64,000 nt of DNA from Rhyzopertha dominica. Lineage: Eukaryota > Arthropoda > Insecta > Coleoptera > Bostrichidae. Below the pieces are notes generated by a model that saw only the letters and a list, made by a program, of their open reading frames with translations, was not told where the DNA came from and made no database searches. Positions 12,071 to 24,303 of the stretch are shown in pieces. How positions within the stretch are numbered: position 1 is the first letter of the stretch; each line of letters begins with the position of its first letter. The stretch spans positions 806,001 to 870,000 of the forward strand of contig QCXZ01000003.1 of assembly GCA_025024175.1 (NCBI GenBank). The letters are read 5' to 3'. The translations under genes and the position numbers were made by a program.

Positions 12071-13162
12071 ATAACTTATCCCGGATATAGGCTTTAAGTT
12101 GGGGTGTGCATATTGAGCGGTTTCTGGAGATGCAGGTTGTTTGTTAACAACATACCTGCTGAAGAATTTCAGTAACTGCGAAAAACAGATCAGATCTATG
12201 CTATCAAAGTTTCATGATTTTTGTTTGTAATTTACTGTGATTCTAAGGCTACTTTTTAGATTATGCTAAATAAATATCTTGCATCTTTCATCTTTCCGAT
12301 AAAAAAATCAATTAATTTTGTCAAAAAATCACTGTGTAATTATTTTATTCCCAAACGTTGATACAAAGAAGCCAGAATCTGCCATCCTTTATATAATAAA
12401 TAAGATAAAATGCAGCTAAATTGTGTTGATAGATACATATACAACCCCCCAAGGCTGTCACCCATAGCAACTTAAAAATCACCACATATTAAATTTATGT
12501 AAAACCTAAAACTTTACCTAAATTTCCAGCCATCTGATTGATTTGAAGGGTGATAAGTTATAAGCGTCCTACAGGTTGGTTTTGTAGATTGATAGCACGA
12601 AAGTGGGGGAGTAACAAATGTATTTCACTTTCCGAACGAATCGATTTTTATAACACGGGAACCTGAATTTCACCGAACCTATTACCTACGAAGAAGACGA
12701 TAAACGTCTAAACCGCATGACCTCTCGCATTTACTTACGAAAAAATACTGTGTAAGTTGGAATGTTTTATCGACAGGCCAAATCACCGAAGTGCGTGCAC
12801 GTACAAATACAGCCAAAAAGTTGATCGCGAAACGAGCCTAGAATAATTTCATCATGGTAGGCGTATCGTTATTAAGTTTTCTTACCCTGGATTATTTTCT
12901 TTTGTTGCGCTGGATGGCAAATATGGTTTGCAGATCACGTTCAAGAGGTGCCTTCATCTGTATTTCTGATGAAGAATCATGAAAGTGCGTGGGACACAAA
13001 TTCGACTGAAGATTTTTTGTTATTCTAAGAAAACGAAAACATCTCACTGGATCTCTAATCTTCTAAATTATTTGCATTGCATCGTTAGTTTGAATTTTGC
13101 AATTCACTGTGAGTTTGTTCTACAAAAGTATTTAGAGAGACTGCGAAAACTTGACGAAGAGT

Positions 13163-13186
13163 ATTAATAATAATAATAATAATAAC
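13163..13186. repeat. (TAA)n microsatellite
   Basis: An uninterrupted run of about seven TAA units. Similar runs occur at 40426-40444 and 50507-50532. Confidence 0.9.
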
Positions 13187-15102
13187 TCGTTTGTTAGGTG
13201 ACTATATATTTTGCTTGCTGTCGACATAATTACAATAGATGTTGGAGAGAGAGGATATACTGAATGACCAACAACGTCAACATTTGCACGCGTACATGTA
13301 TTTGTGTAATTTGACAAACAGCTTTTGATGAAACTAACATTTTTCTAACAGAAATTTGATAGTTTTTCGCCTATCAATTTGTTGATCATCATCATCAATT
13401 TAAACAACCGGTATTTAAATACAAATTTTCGGTTCGAATAAAAAAAACGACTGATTTAACCTAAACTTCTAATTATTTTATTTTGTTCAGTGACGATATA
13501 GGTATATGATTGCTAGTTTTTGAAGGTATTCTATTTTAGTCAAACAAGAATAGAAACCTACCTAAATACTAGATACTAAATTTTTAAGATGTGACCCTGC
13601 TTTTGTCTAGGCGTTCATTCAATATTTCATAAACGGCACTCCAGAACAACAGGCAGCTATAATTAAACTGAAAGTCGATTACTGTACTTACTTTACTACG
13701 AAAAATGATAATCGCACAATTTTTATAGTGTAAATGTATGAAATGAAAGTAAACCAAAGTTTGCAATTGTCCTTTGTAACGTTGATTTTTCTTTGAAAAT
13801 TATTTTATTAAAGGATGTCATTGATTTCCCTTATTTTCGGCATGGTTTGAAAAAAAGTTTCTAACTTGAAGTTTGTTTTGTTTTGTCGCAGAATTGTCAT
13901 TTCATTGTTGTATAAACTTGTCATTTGTTGTGGGTTAGTGATTCTGGTCCGGAATTAGAATAGTTATTAGAAAATGTATTCAGCGATTTGCTAATTTGAA
14001 AGAGAGGTTTTATAGAACTGGCTATGTGAAATACTAGTAGCAGAAGAGATGTAAGTACACATAAGCCAAGCTTCTGTTTCAAGAAAGCCCCATAAAAATA
14101 AATTTTGTCCGTATCACCGTCAGTTAATTCAAAACTACATCTAGATTTCAATAATAGACTGCAATTTCTGAACGGACTCTATGCAAACTTCAACACAGAA
14201 ATGACTTTTTGATAATGTTCTCCTTACAGATTAAGTTACATTTCATAAGAAGACTTTTGCCTTTAGGAAAAACTGGCATTATTATAAATAATCATTATTG
14301 AACCATCAACATAGGCGACATCAGCAGAAGTTAATATGACGCGAGAAAAAATATGCTGTTTCACAAAAAAAAGACACAGTATTAAAAAAATAAGCAACTG
14401 TCCTTCGAAACATTTTGTATTTATGTTAATGTATTAATTGTACTGATTTCGCATACCTTTATCTTGATTGCTATTGCCTATTGTGTGCTCGCACTTTTAA
14501 TTAAAACTGATTTTTTCACTATAGAACCATCGTAGCCAATACAGTCGCGTCAGTCACACCAGTCGTTGCCAATGCTTTTGAGCCCGACAGGTCTGAAATT
14601 CTGCAGGAAATTTAATTAAAAGGCGTCACGTTGATTTTCACAGGGGACGGTTTCTGTAGCCATTTATCGTACATGCGCTGAATCACTTCTTTTGAAATGT
14701 CGTATTCTGTAAACTGGTACGTGAAAGTGGCATGTGTAACCTAAAATCTCATTTTCTTACGTGCAGAAGTAAAAGACCTAGGCTGAGGCAGTGGGAGTTA
14801 TTGCAATTTATCGCAGAACTGTTTGAGGCAAGGGCGATTTCTGTGTGTCTACAATGAACACATAGTAGGCAGTATTGAACCTAATGTATACGAAACACAC
14901 TATGCTTTAAAAGCTACATTAATGCTGCTAATGGTAATTTTGAACTTTATAAGAGGCCTTAACGTTTATTACAAAATAAGTTCGCCAACAACGTTAAAAA
15001 CATGCATGAAGTGAGCTTCTGCATTTATTTCGTGAAAGAATTAACTTTATTCTATTAATAATTAAAACGAAGTTTATTTATAAATATCGAACTAGTATCT
15101 AT

Positions 15103-15138
15103 AGTAACGAATACTGATGATAAAAAGTATTCGTTACT
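15103..15138. repeat. Perfect 13-bp hairpin with 10-nt loop
   Basis: AGTAACGAATACT (15103-15115) pairs perfectly with 15126-15138. It could form a stable hairpin in RNA or DNA. No U-run terminator or gene end is nearby, so no role is assigned. Confidence 0.75.
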
Positions 15139-17944
15139 TTTTAATTTACACCACGTTCAAAATTTATATTTCAGTTATGTATTTGACAGCACGCTTGCGC
15201 TGTAGGTCCTCTGACGCTAATTAACTATGTCTAAACAAGTTAATTTTGTTTAGACATTATTCTTATTAACTTAATTACAGCAAGAAAGTATTTCACTTAG
15301 TTAACAAGCGATAAAATAATAAAATATAGAATAAGACACTTAAGGCGTTTTGAGCAGCACTGACCAACACCATGCTATTTTCTACAGTAGAATTTCGAAG
15401 TAGAATATTACATAGTTTACGCGTAGATAATAGTATAATATACATGGCGTATTCTATGCGCTTACCAGTGCCCTGTATTTCGTCGTATTTATCAATAAAA
15501 AAAACTGCCCGAGTCCAATGTACTGTAGTTTAAACCTTTCTTATTCTGGTTGTGTCTAAAAATTTTGATCTGGGAACACTGTATCGCGAGTTATACGAGT
15601 ACTGAAAGAGGGAAACCTCTACCTCCATTATTCAATGGTCTGATGGCTCTTAATGATTGTTACTAGCAGAAACATTTTTGAATTTGCTATATTATTAGAC
15701 ATTTTTGTAACAAGCAACATTTAAATTATTAATGAATTAGGACGGCGAGATATTCTCACTCCAATGTGCCAATACCTAACGAATCCTGCAACTTTCTCAC
15801 ACACCTGCACTGACTCTCGAAATTGAAAATCTAAGTTAGCCACTACAGGAAGTTGTTTGCAGAGCTTGTTAGCGACTTAAATTAAATGCCAATGCGAGCG
15901 AGTCGTAAGCCTCTGCACAAGACTTGTTCGCTTATTTAAATCACAAGAGTTCTGCAACGTTGCAGGTTCCCATGGATTAAAGTTTTAGATTGCTCGTTTG
16001 AAGAACGGGCAATTTAAAGACGATCTGGTGAAATACGAATCTATCCGACAAATCATTATTTCAGTTTGATAGCGTTTTTGATATATCTGTTATAATCACT
16101 GTGACACCTTTTTGCGTAGATCCCAATGCCGTCTTCAGAATTGGTAGACGGGGTCACTTCAAAATGTCATCGGTCCAAACTTTTTAAGAGCACACCTGTA
16201 CTTTTTAGCTTATCTGAATAGAGTCTGAATTTGCCGTTCCAAAAATATAGCACGTCTACTTTGATTTACAAATTTTTTTATGTTTTATATTTTATTTCTG
16301 CTTGCATATATGCAATATTCATTCCTACACGGAATGTTTCGTTTTGGAACTGAAATATCCAAATAAAAAGTATGACAACTATTTGTTTTGACGAAGAAGA
16401 GAGCTGCCTAAATGTACTCTTACTGCTATAGATTATCGTTAATTAACTTTTAACGAAGTTAAAATCCAGCCTGTTCAGGTAAAGTTAGTTTCAATAAGTT
16501 TCCAAGGACTAGTTGAACATCGAACCTTCTGCATGAAATAATAAGGTACACTAGGGAGTTTACAATCTTAAATAACTACAATAAGTTTAATCATGCTAAA
16601 AATAACTGTTTCCTTGGTTTTGTTATATTAAGTTAGCTAAGTAACCAAATATGTATTTACCCTTTTGGTGACTATGCAGGCTTTTATATTCACGTAAATA
16701 CTTACAAGTAGCTAAAGTTTTTCTAGCTGTCAAAGAAATGCAACCCTAACTTTATTATATAGTACTGACGGATGGTTTGAAGATATTTTCAGAATTTGGA
16801 CTCTCTTGAACCCTAATGTGAGTGCAGTAATGTAAAGAAATGAGATTTAGTGGGAAGAAAACCACTTATAACTATTACTACAATGTGTCTGGTGCAGTTG
16901 TGGAAAGCACTGATCATATAAAAGGATTTGTTTCAGTTGTAGATGGACTTTTAAAGTATACTATTTGAATTTATTAATACTTAAATAAATAATGTGACGT
17001 CTTGTGTTCGTGATAGTTGTACAAATCTACCACATGGCTCCTTTATGCTCTTGCTATCCTTTTCTTAAGGTAGCTTCAGTGTAGGCCGGTTGCAAAATAA
17101 GCTGGACAACATCGTTATCTAGCAGTATCAGAAATTACAATTAATAAGTAGAATTGGCAACGGTGTTGAGGATGCCGGCGGATACGAGGTAAATAAAGTT
17201 ACTGCCTGAGACAAATTGTTATTTATTGGAAGTCTCGAACGCGGAAAAAAGGGCCAAACTCAATCACCGGTATTGGGAGAAAACTGCATATTCCTGAGAA
17301 AACCTGCCTGTTGAATTTAGATTAAATAGGATGGAAAGAGTATGAAATGCTGTACAAGTAGCAACTTCTCAGTAAGCTGGATATACTATATTTTGTACAT
17401 TTGGAACGGTATTATACCTGAAGAAAGCGGATTGTTTTGTTCTTGTTGCTATTATAATGGAAAATCATTTTCTGCAATTGCAAGCATAGGTACAAGGTTT
17501 GTAGCATTTGAGAATATTAAATGCAGTAGCCATACTATATCAGTAAGTTATGGAAGTAAAAATAAAGTGACGAAACAACTATTTTCAGCAATTATATATT
17601 AACGTGCTTGTTTTACGTATATATCTACTAAGTTGTTTTCTTATTTTGCATAGCTTATAACTCCAAGCTGCTTAGATTCCGTATTCTGTAAATATAACAG
17701 TTACATATTACGTAGAAGCTGTTACGAGGAGATAAATTGAAAATCGATTACTGTATAATCGGTTTTGGCATCAACTGCACTGCTACACTTTATATATGGG
17801 CTTTTCGCAGTGCTGTCGTTTATTTCCATATATTGTCATTAATTTGCCATTAAGACAATTAATTTGTAATTATTGTGTCGTAGGTAATATCCCTAGTGCA
17901 TCAATTTTTTTTCGGAAAAATTCGGATAAACGAGTTTCTAAAGC

Positions 17945-19100
17945 AATTAGGTAGCCTGGAAACAAGCTGATTGAACGCATGTGCTTTGTCTCACTTGATT
18001 TATCAGATAACTCTGACGATCATTTCGACCTAAACTCAGATTTGCAGAATTTTGTTTACATCCCCTATTTACAGGGGTTGTAAAATACAGTTGTAAAATC
18101 TTTCGCCTGGGGTTTGAAGGCCGACTTTATAATTTCGGCAATATCAAAGCCGTACTGAACGTGGGAATTTCTATTTGTGTATTTGCCAGATGTTTTTTTC
18201 TGACGCTGATTTTAATTTCCAATAGTTCTAAAAGGTTCAGTTTTTTACCTTTCCTTTCGCAATGTAAAACTTTGACGTCGTTTTCATCTAAGTCATGGTT
18301 ATTTCTTATGCAATGGTCAGCAAAACTTGTTGTGCTTTTGTATGAATTTATATTCGCAACATGTTCTTTAATTCTTTTTTTAATAGCTCTACCTGATTAT
18401 CCTATGTATATCATGTCACATTGCGTGCATTTTATTTGGTAAATGCCGTTTTTGTTCAGTTTATTGGATTTTGGCTTATTGTTAACTAAAAGACCTCCCA
18501 AATTGCACTTATTCGGCCTATTTTTAATAGAAACACTAACTCCTTTGACACAATTTACTAGGGCAAAAATATGTTTTTTTTTTCATTGATGTAAGCATTG
18601 TACAGCATTGATTGATTTGAAGAAGCCGGGATTGTAACATCTGACTGTGTTGATGATCTATAAATTTCAAAGTCTCAGCAAATGAAGAACTCCATCCTTT
18701 TCTTTTTCTAGGGTAAATTGAAGTTTTTTATTTATTGTATTTAAGAATTTTAAGGATACATCCAACTGCCTGTCAGTTCCCGTCCAAATACAAAAAATAT
18801 CGTCAACATATCTAGTCCAGAATAATACATTTTTAATAATTTCATTTTTCTTTGCAAAAAAGCTTCTATTCGAAATTTGACATGAATATTTCGGTTAAGA
18901 CTGGAGACAAAGGTGAACCCATTGGCAGTCCATCGTCTTGCTTGTAGAATGTGTCATTGAACGTAAAACAACTTTGATCTATGCAAATTTCCACAATATT
19001 CAGTAGTTCAGTTTTTTCTGTGTTTGACAGGTGGCAGTTCTCTATTTCATTTTTGAGGATTTTTAAAAATTCATCAAGGGACACAAGAATAGCATTTTTT
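17945..19100 (-). mobile_element. Penelope-like retroelement, copy 2 (minus, internally deleted)
   Basis: Read on the minus strand, the element enters near 19100 inside the RT (LKNEIENCHLSNTEKTELL, then FYKQDDGLPMGSPLSPVL). It passes the catalytic region near 18815-18795, the FTLEKEKDGVLHL-type block and the GIY-YIG domain (GIYQI near 18440; MIYIG near 18410), and ends in the terminal-repeat sequence at 17945-18140. Compared with copy 3, a block of the RT-endonuclease linker near 18600 is missing, and frameshifts break the frame. The 3' terminal repeat is closely similar to that of copy 3, including the GACGATC.TTTCGACC box at 18014-18030. The upstream two thirds of the element is absent. Confidence 0.9.
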
Positions 19101-19114
19101 TTAACAAATAGCAT
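18866..19114 (-). pseudogene. PLE RT fragment (fingers/palm)
   Basis: An 82-codon open frame containing the RT segment with CIDQSCFTFNDTFYKQDD and GLPMGSPLSPVLTEIFMSNF. This is the conserved 'GxxMGSPLSP' palm motif of PLE reverse transcriptases. The catalytic YVDD box lies downstream in another frame. It is part of copy 2 and not a gene in its own right. Confidence 0.85.
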
Positions 19115-20395
19115 TTGCGCTAGTTGAATTTTTAAAACAACTAGTGCTCATGTTATTTAATTGTTAAACAAATACCATAGAAACTTGTTTATCCAAATTT
19201 TTCAAAAAAAATTAGGTGCACTAGAGATATTACCTGCGACAAAATAATTTTCTGTTTGATAAGAGTTTATTTTATTGAATTTTGGTATGCCTTATTTAGC
19301 TCGTGTGCAAAATGGACACACCCATGATTGGAACTCAAGTTTGTTCACTTGTATGTAACATACTATATTTAAAAGAAAAAAAACAGTTAACTTCATAAAA
19401 TTACCGATACCGATCTTTTTAATTATTTTCTAGCAATCAAGGACCTAATTGAATTTCTGTCATGCGTCAGGTCGACACCGCTGGAAAAGTGATGACATTT
19501 GCGGAACACATGAAACTCTAATGTGTCTTATTTATAAACATAGGTTTTCCGCGGTGAATCCACAAGTGAGCCCGTTTTCGGGGTATTTTTAGAGATGGTG
19601 TGCACGGTGTGTTGACGCGGACGAATCGATTGCTCGGCCCAGACCTGAATGCTGAAAGAATGGCCCCGGAGATGAAATACGACGAGGTATCGCGTTTTAC
19701 ACCTCAGAACGTGATTTTTTATTGTCAAGAAGGGGTGGACCGGAAATGAGGGGAGAATTTACGACAAAGTGATTAACTATGCCGGTACTGTTTGGGGTCT
19801 TACTTTTTAATGGATTATGTGTTTGGGTTTTTGATCCATAACCCAGGATAAGACCTCGTTGCGTGCGCCATGTTGACAAACACATTATTTTTATTTTAAT
19901 AAATTGCATTCATCCCTATTTATATTTACTCGTAAGTGCTTTTTAAGTTAAAGCGGTGACATAGACAAATAGGTGCTTAAACAAATTACACTGCAATGAA
20001 CTAAATTTTTGCACGCAATAATAATTTGCTTCCAAATAAACAATAAGAAAACCTCGTATACTTGCAAGCAACGATCTATGAGACTCATTATACGAACAGC
20101 CGATTACCGCTCACAATGGTTTACAAGTATTACCTGAAGCTGTCGTAAATAACAGACGGGTTCGGCACGTTCCACTGTTTTGCAGCGGAGTAGACCGTAT
20201 CCAAAAATTGTGTTTAGGCTTTTTTAGAATTTTTTTCCCGTACACGTAAATCAATGAGCATTATTTGGTATTATTATTTGAACAACAAATATTTCTCATC
20301 TAATAGCTTTTAATGTATGACTAAATCGCATTCTTTCCTAATTTAAAATCTATAAAAATGTATAGGCAGGAAAATCGGTTTCGGATGTAAAAACT

Positions 20396-20909
20396 TTAAA
20401 GAAGCAAGCGCCGATTATCATTCAAAAACATTTTATTGCCAAAATTGCCACCAAACAGCGTCATAGTAATGGACAACGCTAGTTACCATTCGGAGCAACT
20501 GGACAAAATTCCAAATACAACAACTAATAAGGCAACCATTCAAGAGCTTTTAAGAAAAGAAGATTTATATTTCGAAGTGGACTACACAAAAAAAAACAAT
20601 TGTTGGAGGTGGCATTCTGGCTTCTGAATGTGGACACCCCATTCTACGATTACCCCCATATCATTGCATTTTCAACCCCATTGAAATGATATGGGGGCAG
20701 TTGAAACAATGAATTCGACGAGGGAACACCGGTGCAAAATTTAGCAATGAAATGCTGCTAAAAAGCTGAAATAATAAGTGTCGATGCATGGAGAAATTCA
20801 GTGCGGCATGTACTGGGCATTGAATATCGGTACAGAGCGAATCATGCACAAGAATTAATAATAGAAGAAATTAATCGTGATTTTAACAGTGAAAGTGATG
20901 GTGAGTAAT
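20396..20909 (+). pseudogene. Dead DDE transposase (IS630/Tc1-related family), C-terminal half
   Basis: Fragments of one transposase line up across frames. They are a DYH stub (20412), then LPPNSVIVMDNASYHS (20445-20495) with the second catalytic Asp, a linker TTTNKATIQELLRKEDLYFE, then HPILRLPPYHCIFNPIEMIWGQLK (about 20634-20708) with the catalytic Glu, and a tail ending NRDFNSESDGE-stop near 20909. The family uses D-D-E, unlike the D-D-D mariner-type element at 36.5 kb. Sequence between DYH and LPPNS, and after the linker, is deleted, and at least two frameshifts and a stop are present. The N-terminal half is missing. A related relic lies at 52.3-53.3 kb. Confidence 0.85.
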
Positions 20910-23525
20910 TTTTTTTTAGTTTGAGACTCTTGTAATGTGCTTATTAACAAACTGTAATGGACATAATCCATACCGTATATAAATTTTATTGTGTACTATT
21001 GTAAATTTCTTCTAACAAATGTAAACAATTTTCTACTTACTAATTTGTATGTTTTTATATTAAATTTGTATAAATTCGTTTTGACATGCAAAGGCTTTTA
21101 TTTTATACATAGGAAAATTTAAACCCAATAAAGTATCACATAAAAATGTCTCGCGGGTCGCGCCAGTTAGCATCAGGTCTGCATTAAGTAAAATTTGTTA
21201 TAAAAGCTTCTATTTATTGATTGCTAAATTATCACAACTAATAAATTTCAAAAATTTATAGTGGGAACGGATGTGGATATAGTATCATCTATAAAATTTT
21301 ATATGATATCTAAGGAAAATGAAGTCTCAAGAAAATTGATAAAGGTAGCCAAATAATAGTAACTGCAATAGACTAATGAAAATACGATCGTAATATAAAA
21401 ATACCATGTGCTTACTAACAATATAGTAAAACACAAGACAACCTTTTTCAGTTTTTAAAATTAGATTGTAAAAACTCACGCACGTTAAAATTTGTTTGAA
21501 AGCCACTCACCAAATACTGTAAAAGATCACAATGTAAGGGGAAAAAATATCCGAACCCAAAGACGGGTTCGCAGTTTTTTTTACAGAATTTAACAATTGT
21601 AATCTTTGCTTTCGTCTACCAAATAGCTGTAAGTTGGCCTTCGTTGGGTAAATTTTTAGGTTGTGTTGCATTTGCTTGGGGAAAATGGTAAATAAACCTG
21701 AGAGTCATCTGCATAAGAGTAAAAAAAACTTTACACATTTCGAATGTGTATAAGGTGAACAACAGTTCCAAAATGGTGCGTTACTTGCCTCATTTTGTAA
21801 GCAAAAAAAATGTGTAACGTCACTTAGGGAAGTAACATGAACTATTATGTCATATAGTTGGATAGAAATATCTTTTATGATAAAAAAGAGCTGTCGTATT
21901 TCTGCATTTCGTTTTTTTCTTTGCAGCTATTTCTGTAGTGTAAACCACTACCACTTCAAATGGTCAGTGTCACAATTAAATCCTATTCCCTAAATCTAGT
22001 TTCCCGTGTCCCTTATCTGAACGTAACGCTTTAGTGCCATAAGCTATAAGTTGCTTCTTATATGAACGCATACAGCGGTCGTTTGATATAACGTTTTCGG
22101 AATGATCGCGTGACACGGGCAAACAGAATCCTTCTCGTGCTAAAAAGGGCTTCGCTTCCAGGAAATTACACTCTGAGAGCTCCATACGTAACTCTAACAG
22201 CAATTAACTGTAAGGGCCGCCATTATAATCGTCCACATTCATCAGCAGTGGACGGAAAATCTCGAGTTACGTCATTAATAGTTTATAATTATAATTTGAA
22301 GTTAAAGAGCAGGTACGTGTATATTCTGAGGATAAGGTATGTTTATACAAAAACGTTATTTGATGATATCTGTCATTTATTAAAAAAAATAACACACGAA
22401 ATGTGACATAATATTGGAGATGAACTATTTCCTGAATAGTCGATTTTCTACTCTCTAGAACCATTGCACTCATAGTGTCACTTGAAATTTGGTCTTGGGT
22501 GCTATAACAGATTTTCCATAAACTAATCTAGATCTATGTTTAAAATTTTTCAAAGTTTTAAACAAAATGTTATACTATAACTATAATATATTGATCGGAT
22601 CATGTCTAAACTATATGTTTAAGATGATTACTGTACATTTTTCTCATAAATAATTGTATAATTAGCTTGCTATAGGAGTTTTAAAATTACTGATTGTGTT
22701 TTTCAAAAATTAGGAATATCCTGCTGACTTCTAATAGCACTTATCTGTTCCGAAAATAAGCAAACTATTCCAGTAGTCACTACTATAATTAATGAGGAAC
22801 ATTTTCAACGTGAAGTTCTCTTAAGTCAAAAACCACAAAACTGCTAATAGCTTCCCTCTTATATTATTTCCAGTCGAAGCATTTTTCAACACAAGCCCGT
22901 CGGAAATTTGCCAGTAGACCTACGAACGGCACCGTATGGGGGAGCACAATGCAAATTCATTAAGCATGAACTGAAGCACTTAACGTACACGTATGCGAAA
23001 CGGACGTCTGGTATACTGTTTGCCTGTCTTTTGTGGCTGAGACAGCCTTTGTTAGGTCTTCGTTTGTTCTAGACTCAGGATTCACTTCACAATGTAGGCG
23101 GACGTATTTTCATCCGTGAATACGTCATGCTTCAGCGTTGTAAGCTATATCACATGAGAATCAAATGCCATTTAACCTTTGGGTGGCTTTAGATATCTAG
23201 GAAGGCTTACATCAAAGAACAGCATTTAATGCAGAATATCTTCAACACATATTATTAGTTAGTTCATGTTCTCACAATATTTAACGCAAGGTAGCAAGTC
23301 ACGCACCTAATTTTTAGGGCTAACTCCGTTAAAAAGGAGAAACTGCTTTTGTGGAACATAGGTCTATTGTAAGGAACAAGTGTTAGTTAAATGCACTCAA
23401 GAAGACATAATGTCTATAATCGATGCTGCTTTTTAATTCTTATATCAACTTGTTCGAGGAAGTATCTCTTTAAAGGCAGCTAGACGACTTTCTCAGCATC
23501 ATCAATCATGATTACCTTCGATATA
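20910..23525. other. Intergenic, no gene seen
   Basis: AT-rich sequence with only short ORFs and no clear domain. A solitary ACAGGGTG-type end at about 23525 may mark a transposon end, but its partner was not found. Confidence 0.45.
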
Positions 23526-23611
23526 CAGGGTGATTTTTCTTAAATCCTCCATTACTTTAAATAGAGGAAAAGGATAACAAAAAACAGGTAAACTTTTGTT
23601 TCCAGAGAGAC

Positions 23612-24303
23612 AACCTTTATGATAAAAGTAAGAATTTAGGATGGCAATGCCATCTGTCAGCATTACACTGACATGATGACAAAGCCACCTAGCTGCCATA
23701 ACGGGAACTACTTCCTAAAGGAAGTGACCTGTAGCCTGACAAATTGGCATGCAACTGCATACTTCAATTTGACAGCAGGCCCCCATGGCACTTTTTGCTG
23801 ACGGGCAAGAACCAACATACATTAAAATGCATGTCTATGCTGTGCTGTCTACACCTCAACCAACTGCAGATAGTACTATTTCGCTGTCATTACAGCTCAT
23901 CAGTGCAGTTTAGGTCTAGTGTAGACAACACGGCACAGAACTGGTTTTGCTTATATACCAAAGCAAAAAGTGCCATGGGGGCCTGCTGTCAAATTGAAGT
24001 ATGCAGTTACATGCCAATTTGTCAAGCTACAGGTCACTTCCTTTAGGAAGTAGTTCCCGTTAAGGCAGCTAGGTGGCTTTGTCATCATGTCAGTGTAATA
24101 CTGACAGATGGCATTGCCATCCTAAATTCTTACTTTCATCATACCATTGCTTTGGTATATAAGCAAAACCAGTTCTGTGCCGTGTTGTCTACACTAGACC
24201 TAAACTGCACTGATGAGCTGTAATGACAGCGAAATAGTACTATCTGCAGTTGGTTGAGGTGTAGACAGCACAGCATAGACATGCATTTTAACCTTTATGA
24301 TAA
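23612..24303. repeat. Compound foldback A-B-A'-B' flanked by 14-bp direct repeats
   Basis: A 664-bp insertion (23626-24289) bounded by identical 14-bp direct repeats, AACCTTTATGATAA, at 23612-23625 and 24290-24303. Inside, segment A (about 23617-23799) is repeated as a near-perfect reverse complement A' (about 23961-24149). Segment B (about 23819-23965) is repeated as its reverse complement B' (about 24143-24289). The order A-B-A'-B' is not a simple palindrome: both segments recur inverted and in the same order. B alone matches the repeats at 5741-5900 and 38767-38912. A' carries a partial copy of the flanking direct repeat (TATGATGAAAG), so the inverted half may have been copied after insertion. 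No protein is encoded. Confidence 0.85.

Larger units (their letters stand above)
12071..17940. other. Long intergenic stretch with microsatellite and small hairpins, no gene seen
   Basis: About 5.9 kb without a recognisable coding region. It contains an ATA/TAA microsatellite at about 13163-13186, a perfect 13-bp hairpin at 15103-15138 and a 9-bp hairpin at 15228-15256. ORFs are all under 90 codons and lack domains. Confidence 0.5.
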
